DNA of 23,125 nucleotides, taken from Phoronis ovalis (Eukaryota; Phoronida; Phoronidae). A program made the position numbers and the translations under genes. Where the stretch lies: NCBI GenBank assembly GCA_028565635.1, contig JAOXYB010053167.1, positions 2,941 to 26,065 on the forward strand, written 5' to 3'. Under the pieces are notes generated by a model. It did no database searches, was not told the origin of the DNA, and was given only the letters and a program-made list of their open reading frames with translations. Numbering within the stretch: position 1 is the stretch's first letter; each line of letters begins with the position of its first letter. Below, piece after piece: positions 10,450 to 22,152 of this stretch.

Positions 10450-13400
10450 CTGCAAAGATGAAGATGTCTTTTCATATGAAACAGATCCAAATAATAAAGA
10501 TTTATGGAAGTCTTGATATAACAGCCGCATTAATAATGCGAACTGTAATATTCACAGGCAATGGTACAAGCAATTTTTGAAGAGTAAATCACTGGCTAGG
10601 AGAACGTGTATTTTTTTGTTGATTTAATCAAATAATTGGAATGAGATAGGGTTTGATCCTAAATCTGGAATTTGTACTTAGAATTGACCTCATTTTCGAC
10701 TATTTCTGTTTTGTTTTTTCAAGCACCCTGGGAAAATTGAACTGTTTCTTCATATTTACCATCATTGTTGTCACCAGATGGCATGATAATCAGTAAAATG
10801 CATTGCTGCACATTAAAACTGATTAATAAACATTATCAGATTTTGCAGGGAACTGAAAGAAAATCATCAGGGATTTGTTGGTTAATATACAGCCTGCAGA
10901 AAAGATTGGATGCAATTCATAATCATAATTCCCAAAAGAACAAAATTCCATATTATACTCATAAAAACAATTAACATAGATAATCTAAAATTTCAAGGTA
11001 CTACAAAATCAAAAGCCTTATGAGTAAGTAGCAGTAGCATAATGCGAGAAAAAACACCCCAATATTTCTGCAAGATGATTTTGTATTTCTAACCGTTTTA
11101 ATAATTTAATATTTTAAAAGATTTCTTAATTCAGAACACTAATAAAAAGTGCATACTTTTATTTGGCAGAAAGTCTATTCTAAGAACTCAAATTTAATTT
11201 TTGATTAAAAGAAGATATATTCAAAACTTTATTGATGATCTGATAAACCACCTACATTATTTAATAGCTGCAAAAGCTATAGAGTATGCATACATAATAT
11301 TATGCTTAGAACTCCAAACATGTAACATCTCTGTATCTGATTAGTTCTCCATATTATTGCATTCTTAGAAAAGGTCTGAGGTTAATAATAAATGCATTAT
11401 CCCCACAGGATAAAGTTCAAAGCTCCTGATTAATTTTTCATATGCAGAGATTGAGAGGTTCTGTAAAGCTGACAAATAATCACCATGCAAATTAGAGCAT
11501 TAGAACCTGCAATGTGTCACGAATGAATCAATATTTTATGTCCTATTTCTCATCAATAATTTGTTAAATTGTGATAATTTTTATTTCTAGCTCATGAAAG
11601 TTATGACTACATGGTACTGTATCTGTAAAATAGCTGACTTGCTTTCATACATGCTCACAAACTGCACATAAAAATGAAGGTCATTTCTGTCTATATCAGT
11701 TAACGTCTGTTAGTTATCTACAAAAATTTCCAATTTTCAATCCATAATCTGTTGACCATCGGCATTGACGAATGTTCCACTGGTTCACTATTTGGTCTAA
11801 CACGGAATTACATTTGTTAACAAGAATGACGCTTGCAATCATGGAATTATCATTTCACAGCTAGTTTGAGTAATTACGACTAGTTGCAGAACAGTAATTT
11901 ATTCTTATACATAAAATAAGACAAGTTTGTCATACTTCAATACAAGTACATTTTGCAAAACATCCTTGTTCTGATGGTTAATTATATTTTCATTACTATG
12001 CTGGGAGAGTAATTTAGATGAAGACCTTTAGCATAGGTAAAAATAAAAATGATGGAAGTTAAACAAGTGGTTAGGTTACATACCCAACCTCCGAATAACA
12101 AAGTCATATTGTGGTTGTTATAGAGAAAATTATATTTGCTAACATGCAATAACAACATGTATTTTTCAACATATTTGTGTCACCTCAGAAGCCTAGTAAT
12201 GCCTTGTGCCAATAGCTATGATACTGGTTTAGTGGCTGAAAGATAATATACCTAAGTATTTAGCAATGTCACAAAGTATTTTTTGCATATGTGGGATTAT
12301 ATGTTTATGAACTAAATGCAAACAGAATCACAGTAATTAACCTTCCATGCTAATTAGATACATCCTTCTAAATGGCAGTATAAAAAATGAGTATAGGAAA
12401 TGAAATGCACTGGGTTTAAATATTTTTCTCAGTCATTTAGACATTGACAAAATGTATAATATGTGCGTACTTTACCACTACCAGCATGGACTACATTTAT
12501 ACATAGTTAGAATACATATCTCCCTTAAGAATACTGTCACACATCTCCATAAAATTGATTATACATTTTCTCTCCATAATACATAGAGAAATGAACTGGA
12601 GACATGCTTTTGAAAGCCAAATTCTATCCATATGCTATAAGTGACATTATATATTAAATTGCGGTCACACAACATGAATATGAAAAAAATAATCTTCAGT
12701 CAATTCCTTATGGAGACACAGATCAATGGGTTTCAGAAAATTAGATAAGTCTTATAAATCCTCACAAAAGATGGTTTTTCCAATACCATAATTCTAAATG
12801 ATAAAGCTTCCTGATGAATTCCAATTGTTTTCAAGCAGACAAGTCACTGCTGGCACCTGATTGGCTAAGCTACAGACCAATGACAATAAAGTATTCAGTA
12901 CAATTATATTGATAAGCTATTAACAGAAAAGTATGTCTGATTAAATGGCATAACAGAATGTGTCCTTTTAAAAATAATGATATGAACATTTACAGACCAG
13001 TGGAAAAACTTGCATAATGTCTTTTCTTTATAAATGCAGTGTTTAATCACCTGTCAAGAACTACACTCTGTAGAACAAATGATAAAAAAAATTACATCCC
13101 CTGGAGAGACATAGCAAGATTAAGGTGTGGCCACACAAAGTACTGCTGTTAATAATATTGTTAAAAATACAAAAATATGTTAGACATTTCCACTAGTCCT
13201 ACAAACAAAACTGTTCAGAGATGAACAAGTACTTAGAAAATCAGACAAAACACATTTTCACAATGTACACTGGAATAATACAACTAACAATGTGGAATTG
13301 TAACACTTTGGCATAGAGAAACATTTATTAATACATTATACATTGAATAATCGGTCATTTATTGACCATTTATATTCAGTACACATTAATGTATATATTT

Positions 13401-16351
13401 TAATAAAATGGGAGTAGTTTTCGATGGAAGTGTGTTGTGTTAAATCAAAATATTATTATGATTACTCATCTGAAAAAGCCTAAGCAAACATTCAAGTCGG
13501 CTAATATTGACCTAAGATTAATTCACAAAGACTTGTCTGCATATAAATCCCATAGAATAACGAGGGTTAATAAATAAATTGCAAAAAATCCATAAAGTTT
13601 TATTCCCTGTTCAAATATTTGATTTCATATAAATGAAGAATAGATACACCCCCATGAGAGTTGATATGCTGGCAAATATAAGAAAATACAATTATATCCA
13701 GGAAAAATAATATGCAAGGTGCGAACCATTAGATTCTACTTAACAATGTTATGTGGCACAATCTTATTTTTTTAACTTAATTTACTGCATTTTTAAACTC
13801 CTTTGTAATTAACACAATTCTTTTCTTTACATAAGGATTGTGAAAAAAAATATGTCACGTTACACCTATTAACAGTGATTAAGTTCTCTGAGTACACCTT
13901 GTCTATCCATTACAGATGAGGGATCTATCATAAGCTGACTAGGTATACATCCACAGGAATATCTATATCTTTTGCTACTCCACTGCACTGCTAACTTGGC
14001 ATCAAAATATTTGACAGTGTATCATTCCGATGCTTACACACGAAACATACATCTACTTATTAATTATAAACATTGATCACTGACTATGTATAATATAAGC
14101 TACAGGGATCATATGTACATCAGTAACTGTATTTACAAAAGCATTAGTTCGTATGTTTATTCAGTATATATTAAAAATTGATTTCTGAGTAAAAAACACA
14201 GCATCAGCAAATATCTCCTATATATGTTGACACAGATATTGGATTGCAAACTATCAAGTGCTAGATTAATAATTTTAGACATAACACATCAAAGCCAGTT
14301 TTCCATACAATGCCATGCCACCATATTAACCAGCATAATAAGTTAGTACATATAAATATGGCCAGTAATAAGGTTTCTAAAATGGTTTTCAATTTGATTC
14401 TGAAATAAAAAAACGAATATGAGAAATAACATGTGTGTATTGAACTAAATACAAATTTTAGCAAAATATTAAAAATAGATAGCTTGAATAATTGGCATAT
14501 TAACTGAGGGGTTTTTAATAAATGCAAATATTTTTTGAAAAGTGTGTACATGGTCAGGAAATTCAACATTACCTAGTTTCACTCTGTACTAATATTTGCC
14601 TAATCAATTCGTTTTTTCACAACCTATTCAAGATTACTGTTGATTTTATATATAAGCCATGCTTGAACACACCTATCGATCCAATCTTAAATACACAGTA
14701 GAAAGACATATAAATTTGTATGCAAAAGTCTCACACAAAGGCAGAAAGGAATTCTCTATTTGATTAGATAATGGACTATAAGCTGCCATCGATTTTACAT
14801 TACAACTCCAGTTTTGGAGTATCTATTGACAGTAATGACTTTTGCTTAATCTGTTCCATCTTAAAAATTCCCTGTTACTATAACAACCAGTGTCTCACAT
14901 GGAACTTGAAAAAAATGTCAGAAGATATTCAAGGGTCTAAAGCTGTAAACATGCAAAATTTGAAGGACCCTGTGCTAAATTATCTTAAAGAGATGAAGGA
15001 TTTAAGAGTACTACAGGCAAAGACAAGAAATCATTATTTCTGTTTCTATAGAAACCATCTGACAGATGACACAACTCCAATTCTTTGCTTAATACGAGAT
15101 TAACAATATTCTTACATGCATAATTTCTAGAGTGTTAAATTCCTAACCAAGTAAATACAAGCATTATAGAATTTTAATATTACACAAAAATAGCAAAAGA
15201 TCCACAACACCTGGTATCATAATTAGCATCTAAAATAGACATGTTCAGATGATGTTTAGTTTCAGTGATGTGTAAAAGTAGCCAAAGATTTTACATGATT
15301 GAAACATTATTAATTTCTCTGTACATATTACACTAAGCACCTGAACTATTACTAGACAAAACATGCATTTGGCTAAAACTATGTATACACTTTTAGGGTT
15401 TTCTGTCACAAAAAAGACCCTCTCAGAAAAATCCCCTGCAAATGCCTACTATATGAAATTGTGAAAAACGATCCCATTGTTAGACATTTTGTTGGAAGAT
15501 GCACTTGTTTTTAGGGATCTTTTGGAGAAAAAGTGACCTATATGGGTGGCATACTCCTTTATTTATCATATATGTAAGTACTTCCCCCACGTCTACCCCA
15601 AGGAAGAAATATGGCTCATTGTGCAGACAGGATATTAGCACAACTCTGACTTGCAGGATGTCTTCCCAATAATACCACTCAAAACAGGAAGTTTCAATCA
15701 CTACATATAAGGCGGAGCTTAAATCCAGTATATATTTGATTAAAATTGACATCTGCTGCCAATGTACATTGTGGTAATCATGCTATTTTTGTGCCTTGCG
15801 GGTGATTAAAGAAACAGCATACATTTAAGTTTTCTCTAAGGAATCCTAATATTGCATGTGCTAACATAGTAGAGATAGTCATGTGTTTTTTAAGTGACAT
15901 TTAAAAACAGTAATTACCTTTGTTGTCATAGACACTTGTAAATACAAGAAATAGTGCCAAGGACTGATTCCAAGAAGGAGCATATTGATATGCATTTTTC
16001 AAAACACAAATAAAGGAAGATTAAAAAATATCATGTTAAGCTAATTTATACTAGAAAATTTCCTTTCAATATATATCTACCCACAGGAAAATTGATACCA
16101 AGCCAAAAAGCCACCTAGTCACAAACAAGGCAAAGAACAGTGACTCCATCAGTCAATTTTATAAATTATCTTCACCAAATGTAATTATATACAACTATTT
16201 AAATAAAAGCAGGTACAATATTCTACTGATTACATGTCCTGATGAATTAGTTACACACTTCGGTACACACAGCAAATGTTTACTGCTTTAATATCTAGTA
16301 CAAGTAACATAACAGATTATTTAAAAAACTGGTACTGGGGGGCAATTACTC

Positions 16352-16369
16352 TTATTATTATTATTATTT
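16352..16369. repeat. (TTA)6 microsatellite
   Basis: Six TTA units in a row with a small imperfect extension. Just downstream, GCGATTATT occurs twice (16384 and 16401) in a short direct repeat, each copy followed by a GAAAC-type stretch. Confidence 0.8.
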
Positions 16370-17537
16370 AGTCACCTGTGGTAGCGATTATTGAAACAGG
16401 GCGATTATTAGAGAAACAATGGTATATGGTGAACTTCTAGTCAATGACTATTGTTTTTTTTTGCTTTGAATTTGGCTGGCATCCCAATTAATGTTACAGT
16501 TACAGTGTTCTCTCATTAGTGGTTAACACTGACAGCTAACGAATCTGAAGGTGAAATTGCATCCTATTGGACCATGAATATTAAGAGTTATTTTTACTGA
16601 ACAGCTTTAACTTATTTAATCAAACACTCATAAGTAAATTAACCCAAACATGTATAAGTAGTTTCACAAATTGCTTCCACTAGGACTGTGGACAAAGTTA
16701 TTACACCGAACATGGATAACTGATTTAACTAAACACAAAGATCACTAGCAAACAAATACTAGTAAACCACACACACCACATGTTTCTCACTCTGTAGCAT
16801 TTAAACCAAGACAGTTTTTTATTACATCTAATTGAATTTAACCCTGTTTGCTTTAACCATCAGCTATCTAGTTTATTCAATTACAAAATTAGATAAAATG
16901 CAAAATTGTTCACTGCAAGGTGTTTATTTACAGTCAACCACAGAATGATGAGAATTGTTTTAAGAGACTTGCTAAGCCCAAATGATTATTTCATTTTTTT
17001 ATTTCAACTGATTGAACAAGATACTGCTTTTAATTTCTTATGAAATTAATTAAGCTATCTCTGGTAATTAACTACATAAATACATATAGGTATTTTGTGC
17101 AGTCTAAACTCCTCATTCAACTAAAGGTGTAAACTCAAAATGCCATAAACAAAACTTCTAAATAAGCACATTTACAATCTTACAGATAATCTATGTAAGA
17201 TGACAACTTAGCACTTTTTTTTTTAACAGTTCAACTCACTTTTGACCTTTAACACACACAGCTGTAATTTTGCATGAAACAGAAATAGTAAATTCTCAAC
17301 TGTATTTGATAACTTATGGAATCCTTTTGGCAATGATGTTACATGTTCCCTATTAGATTGTTAATGAGGTCACACTAAGAATGTAGTGTGCAGTAGGACA
17401 AGTACTTTGACAATTTTCAGACAGGATTTGCCCGGGGGTAGTGCATCACAGATTCACATAGTAGCAATTTCTAAGGACTTGTTAACTTAAAATGAATCCT
17501 TGATTAAAGAAATTATGTCAAAACTTTGATACAGTTC

Positions 17538-17918
17538 TGGGGGGTACTCAATGTATTTTGAATACGGGGATGTGCTGCCCAACCCAATCCCAAATTTTAG
17601 CTTGTGATAGCAAACCCAATCCAATTTTTTTGAAATATAAGAGTAGCAATCCAAATTTTGTGAAATATAAGGGTAGCAATTCAAAATTTTAAAATATTTG
17701 AGTCGCAATCCATTTTTGACTGATGCAAACCAAATTCCGAAATCTATTTACGTATACAAACTAATCCAAATTATTTGCTGTAAGCAGTGGGTAGCAATCC
17801 AAATTTTTGAATTTCTTCATGGTAGCAATCCAAAAAAATACAGTAAGCATACAATCCAATCCAAAATTTTCAACTGGGCACACACCCCCACCAAAAAATA
17901 ACTTGAGTACCCCCCCGG
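17538..17918. mobile_element. Non-autonomous DNA transposon (MITE-like) with inverted ends, target-site duplication and internal tandem array
   Basis: The left end reads GGGGGGTACTCAA (17539-17551) and the right end TTGAGTACCCCCC (17903-17915), a perfect 13-bp inverted repeat with one or two extra bases outside. The identical 10-mer GATACAGTTC flanks both sides (17528-17537 and 17919-17928), as expected of a target-site duplication. Inside there is no coding capacity. Instead a degenerate unit around GTAGCAATCCAAATTTT recurs near 17607, 17643, 17673, 17702, 17722, 17791, 17822 and 17852, mostly about 30 bp apart. A 9-10 bp duplication would suit a Mutator-like transposase and 8 bp a hAT, but the family cannot be named from this copy. 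Short open frames here (17698-17901, 17807-18019 plus) follow the array and are not genes. Confidence 0.85.
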
Positions 17919-18240
17919 GATACAGTTCAAGTTATTTTCTGCAAAAACTTAACTCATGTCCTGGGATTTTCTTGAGAGACAACAGTAATCCAATACTCAT
18001 AGGTCATATATATGTATAACTTTCCCTCAAGACAATTCATTGTTCTTGCAACCATTTACAATACAACAGTAAAAAGGTATCGTGGTAGATAATACGAAAC
18101 CACTAATTTGCAGCTTTACTGGTCAGACTGTTGCTGAACTCGCTAATCAATTCAGTGACTTACATCTGAAGGAAGTTCTGTGCGGCAGTGAGTGGAGGTT
18201 AGTGTTTTAGCGAGAAGTTCATTCTTAGCTGATAACTTAC

Positions 18241-18285
18241 CTGTTTGTGCATTTCAACATTCAATCCATAGGACATTTCATAATA
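18241..18285 (-). CDS. gro: Groucho 45-nt exon: Q domain (residues 23-37)
   Basis: Fifteen codons, phase 0-0: YYEMSYGLNVEMHKQ, one residue different from the human TLE YYEMSYGLNIEMHKQ. It joins the first and second helices of the Q domain. The acceptor is ACTTTTCAG and the donor a perfect CAG-GTAAGT. The exon is too short for open-frame searches and would be missed without homology. It lies between a 7.8-kb and a 1.5-kb intron. Confidence 0.97.
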
Positions 18286-19834
18286 CTGAAAAGTAAAGAG
18301 ATACATTTTATTATAATAATTAAATGTGACCAAAATGTTACATTTTATATCCAGTGGAAACAAAAGGATAAAAACATTTGAAATGAGAAAAATTAGTCTC
18401 CTTAACCAGTAACATACAAGCTGTTTGGAAGGTCTAGTATTTTAGGATGAGTTTGCTTCTTTATTAAAGTAACAAGCTCATTTTTTGTTTCATTTTCAGG
18501 CTCAGATTATTAAAAAATTAGTAAGTGTCCATAATAAAATGGACATCGCAGAAGTCAGTAAGAGCTGGAACTAGTCCACCAGCTTCTGCTTGTAACCCTA
18601 TATTACTAAATTAGGTTCTGTTTGGGCTACTATTTTAGAATTTTGCAAGTGATGAGAATGCACCATTACCATGAATTTCTCTTGCAAAGACCAAACACAA
18701 TTTGAATAGGTACTGACTGTACAAAATTCAAGATTTGTTGTACACCTTGCTTTTTGTTTAAAATCCATACAAGTGACAGTAGTATAAACCCCAAAATAAT
18801 ATGCTAACCCTAATAACAGTAGCTTACTTTCTCTTTAAAACACATTGTGTCTGATTAATTCTTAACTTTCTCAATCTCATAAAAATAACAAAAAGACAGC
18901 TTATTAATGTACAAAGACAAAGAGAGATCAATAAACTAGAATAATTATAACAACTCCAGCCAGCCTTATGAACTAATCTATGAACTAATCACAAAGCAGC
19001 CATGTAATTATCTGTAGCAGCTTCATAACAATAGTGACTTATTAATAATCACATTATATCACAGCATTATACACAAATGTTTATTGGCACATAAAATTAG
19101 AACAAGGATAACACACTAAAGACAATTACAATATGTCAAATCTTAGTTGTTCTCTCGTGACAACGAACAATGTTAAAGATCTAAATATTACAAGGAAAAC
19201 ATGAGAATAAATTAAATACTCCCATTACATATTTCAGTGATAAAATACATTTCTAGGACTCTATGAATTTTTTTTATAGAAATGAAGATTAATAATACAA
19301 TCCCAGTTATCTCTCTATTTTTACATTGTGCAAAAAATATTTTGGAGCTTACATAACAAGAAAAATAACCCTGTTAAGAATGTGGTATTGCACAAATAAT
19401 GCAAGGATATAAATCATTTGTTAATAATGTACAAGACACATGAGCTGAGTACTAGATATCAGAGGATAACATTAATTTTTTGAGTTGTGTAGTTAAGTGC
19501 AAAGACGTTGTAACCCGCAAGTAGCATGTACATATATCTTGTAAGAATGATAAGATACCTCACAATTGCGCTACAGCAAAGTTCTTAAGTTAGCAAGCAC
19601 AATGTCTTTCTTTTCCACAAATTCACAAAATACACTTCTTCTGGCAAAAAACATGAAATGGACCTTTGGCCAAAACACTAATAAATTTTTAGTGAGAAAT
19701 GACTTGTGCAATACTTCTAACCAACCAGCTAGATTTTTTTACTATTTGAAAATTAAGATTAATTGTAAAATCACTGCATGAAGTCGCACCCACTTCATCT
19801 GGTTTGACATATATACAAATTTCATGGTACATAC
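18286..19834 (-). other. gro: Intron (1549 bp)
   Basis: Phase-0 intron, donor GTATGT (19829-19834) and acceptor TTTTCAG, minus strand. AT-rich. The plus-strand frame at 19566-19781 resembles no protein. No repeat or RNA gene recognised. Confidence 0.9.
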
Positions 19835-19898
19835 CATAACATAATGTCGCTGCATTTCTGTTTTCTCTTGTGCAAGTTTTTCACACTCCATTTTCAAA
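19835..19898 (-). CDS. gro: Groucho 64-nt exon: Q domain, first helix (residues 1-22 of the visible part)
   Basis: The exon begins with the last base of a split Ser codon, then encodes [20 protein letters not shown] and M. This matches the family's [22 protein letters not shown] in the first coiled-coil helix of the tetramerisation domain. The acceptor is GTTACAG and the donor GTATGT. The split codon implies the previous exon ends with two bases of Ser, normally after QAQYH. It is the most upstream coding exon found; no sequence matching the expected preceding stretch (KFTIPES..IKEEFQFLQAQYH) is visible up to 23125. Confidence 0.96.
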
Positions 19899-20984
19899 CT
19901 GTAACAAACATAACAACATAAGGATTCATGGGACTACTATACATGATTGTATTTAATACAACAGGCTTTCAGTATGCAGTAGGTGGCTCGGTACAACAAC
20001 TGGTGAATGTGGGATCAGTTGAGTTCTGATCAATACCCGGCTCCCTGTACTCACCTAATGATGCAGCCTGTTAGGATAGAAATATCTGGACCACCAATTT
20101 ATTTAGGTGAGGATATACTGTAATCCAAAGTATTTTATACCAGATGGATTGTTGCATAAACAATTGGATGGGTTTTTTTTGTAAAGGGCCTTCTAGCTTT
20201 GTGAATAACACTTTCTATGCAGCGGAGATATCTCCATTAGAATACCGATTAGATCTTTCTTTTAATTTTTTTAAAGGGGTTTCCACTTAAATGGATGACT
20301 GTTGTCTATATTCATATCTTGTTTTTGTGTTATAGTTTAACGACCTACCTACACCAACCAGTTATTGTTTGTTGAATGAAGCAGATCTAACCATAAATGA
20401 GATGAACATTGCTGCATAAAAATATATTAGCTGAGAGTTAAATTCAATATCTCTTTTCCTGTGTCAAAAGAGATTTGTCAGTCGATTAATAATACGGATG
20501 TTTCAAACTGATATGAGTTTCATCATGCGAATCGAGTATTGCTTCAGATTATGCTTCGTCACAAAAATTTCAATCATGAATTAATTAACTAAGCACATCT
20601 TTACTACGTCAAGTAACATGTGCGCCCTCCATGCTCCCTTACCATGCCGCGTGACCCTCTTTCCAAAGCCTTGAGCACCCGCTTCTGAAAAATTAACCTT
20701 GTTTCTTGTAGAAAATGTCCACTGCACATCCCCTTAGGGAAAATCCTGGAAATTCCACTGCATAATATAATAATAACATCCAGATTCTGGGCACCACAGC
20801 CCTTATACCCCAAGATACAGGCAGATGTGATTACCATCATATATTGAATTTGGTTTTACAACAAAGGACAGACAAATTTCTTGCTAGTGCTATTGAAGAG
20901 TTCATGTTCAAGTTCACAACAAAATTTTAAGAATAATGCTAACGGTTTCTTGACAAAAGGAGTTTATATACAGCCACCGAGGGA

Positions 20985-21471
20985 AAAATTTCTGGACTAT
21001 GTACCAAAAATAAGGAATTCTGGACACTGAAATGTACTAAAAATTCCGAAACAAAACCAAAAATATACCAATAAATTCAAAACATCCCGAAATATGTAAA
21101 ATATCTACAAATATCATCCATGCTTAGTTTTTCTATGTCCCTCTCTGAAGCAATAAACACGTGCAATCAGCATTCAACGTCATAAATAGTGTACAGCACT
21201 TAGCACAGAATACAGAATGCACTAGTGGTAAACAAGAAAGGAACCACAGTAAGTGTGTTGATGATCTGGCAATTATGTTGACAGTGGTCTGGTTCACAGT
21301 TTTAAAGCAAAATTTTATTACAATGTTTAAAATAATTTTTGTTTTTGTTTCATTAGATATTGTTGACCATTTTGCTTGAAAGTAAACCCGAAATATACCT
21401 TACCAAAAGAGTTCTTGACTAGGCCTTCAAAAGTTTACCCAAAATATAACACAGAGGCTCCCCCCCCCCCC
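20985..21471. repeat. Patchy degenerate repeat ending in a 12-C run
   Basis: TTTCTGGACTATG (from 20989) is echoed by ATTCTGGACACTG (from 21017). The motif CCCGAAATAT occurs at 21086 and 21387, with CCCAAAATAT at 21438. The last two sit in matching contexts (AGTAAACCC and AGTTTACCC). The block ends in 12 C bases at 21460-21471. This looks like one diverged element, or two pieces of one, interrupted by unrelated sequence; ends and class are uncertain. Confidence 0.4.
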
Positions 21472-21839
21472 ATCAATACATACCACAAGGCATTTAATAA
21501 ACTAAATAATAGGTTTTTTTAAATGACACACTACCATGTTATTCCTTACCTGACAACAGAAAAGAACGCTGCAATGTGAAGATTATATTTATTAGAAGTA
21601 CTTTGTATAATATGTATGCACATCCCCTGAATGCAACTAGGCAGTATATGAATAATGTTAAGATGATAAAAAAAGTGACAGTCATTCCACCAAGCCCGGG
21701 AATGCTTGTTGTTTCAGTAATTAAACAGAATTTGGGTTTCAGATTCCATCTAATTAACGAGAGTGCTTAAGTCTGAAAAATATATTGAGTTGACTTTTTG
21801 AAAGTTTTAAATTTAGGTTATAGAGTATTTCTGCACTGG

Positions 21840-21925
21840 GTTATGATCAGGTCTCTTCTTGGTATAGTGATCCCGAATAGTGATTCGAATTCACATATAT
21901 TTCACACGTTTCACTGCAGTGGTTC
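21840..21925. repeat. Short block with tandem 12-13-mer and CACTGCAGTG palindrome
   Basis: TAGTGATCCCGAA (21865-21877) is immediately followed by a near-copy, TAGTGATTCGAA (21878-21889). The 10-bp perfect palindrome CACTGCAGTG lies at 21913-21922. It could be a remnant of a small transposon; evidence is thin. Confidence 0.3.
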
Positions 21926-22152
21926 ATCAGGTCAACTAAGTCTCAGTTTTTGGCTAGTTTGGCAAGGTTTCGAAGCAATTTCTTAGCAATTTCTCTAAAA
22001 GTAACCCAACATAGCATAAAAGAGTCCAAGAATGCATCAGATTGCAGGAAATCACATAAAATATTCAAAATATTTTCTGGAAGGAGCATGCCCATGCCCC
22101 CTGAGTTGCACTACACACCCTACAGGTGCTTACATGAATGCTTCTAATTTCT

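Larger units (their letters stand above)
10450..18240 (-). other. gro: Long intron (7791 bp) inside the Q-domain coding region
   Basis: Donor GTAAGT (18235-18240) and acceptor TTTGCAG (next to 10449), minus strand; it splits the Q domain between HKQ and TEIAK. It is AT-rich. Identifiable content is the inverted-repeat element at 17538-17918, a (TTA)6 tract at 16352-16369 and a slightly GC-richer stretch at 15540-15720. Longer open frames on either strand (14771-15103 plus, 14261-14569 minus, 15480-15752 minus) have no recognisable protein features or conserved splice context and look like chance. I see nothing else of note in 10500-15500. Confidence 0.9.
115..19898 (-). other. gro: Groucho/TLE transcriptional co-repressor gene, internal part (eight coding exons and the introns between)
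   Basis: Groucho/TLE proteins are nuclear co-repressors that do not bind DNA themselves. They are recruited by factors such as Hes/Hairy, Tcf/LEF, Runx, Six, Pax and Engrailed, oligomerise through the Q domain and work with histone deacetylases. Eight minus-strand exons translate to about 353 residues in the family order: Q domain (about residues 1-83), GP (84-145), CcN (146 to about 200), SP (about 200-301) and the linker into the WD40 domain (303-353). Every boundary has AG before the exon and GT after it, and all codon phases agree. The family is usually about 700-780 residues, so roughly half is present. The first Q-domain exon and start codon lie beyond 23125; the WD40 propeller and stop lie before base 1. 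No frameshift or stop interrupts the joined frame, so this looks like a functional gene. Assignment to Groucho is near certain; which paralogue, if the genome has several, cannot be told. Confidence 0.97.

Noticed and set aside
10338-10580. 80-codon plus-strand frame opposite the Q-domain exon
   Set aside because: It is the antisense shadow of the highly conserved Groucho exon at 10312-10449.
14261-14569. 102-codon minus-strand frame rich in Leu, Phe and Ile
   Set aside because: The hydrophobic look follows from AT-rich codons; no family resemblance and no splice sites tie it to the Groucho transcript.
14771-15103. 110-codon plus-strand open frame in the long intron
   Set aside because: No recognisable domain, no splice or promoter context, composition typical of AT-rich intron; probably chance.
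15396-15437. Possible hairpin GGGTTTTCTG / CAGAAAAATCCC, considered as a microRNA precursor
   Set aside because: Arms are short and bulged, far below a typical microRNA hairpin, and nothing suggests conservation.
20604-20840. 78-codon minus-strand frame in a GC-richer patch
   Set aside because: No conserved motif or splice context; may be a repeat fragment, but copies cannot be shown from one window.
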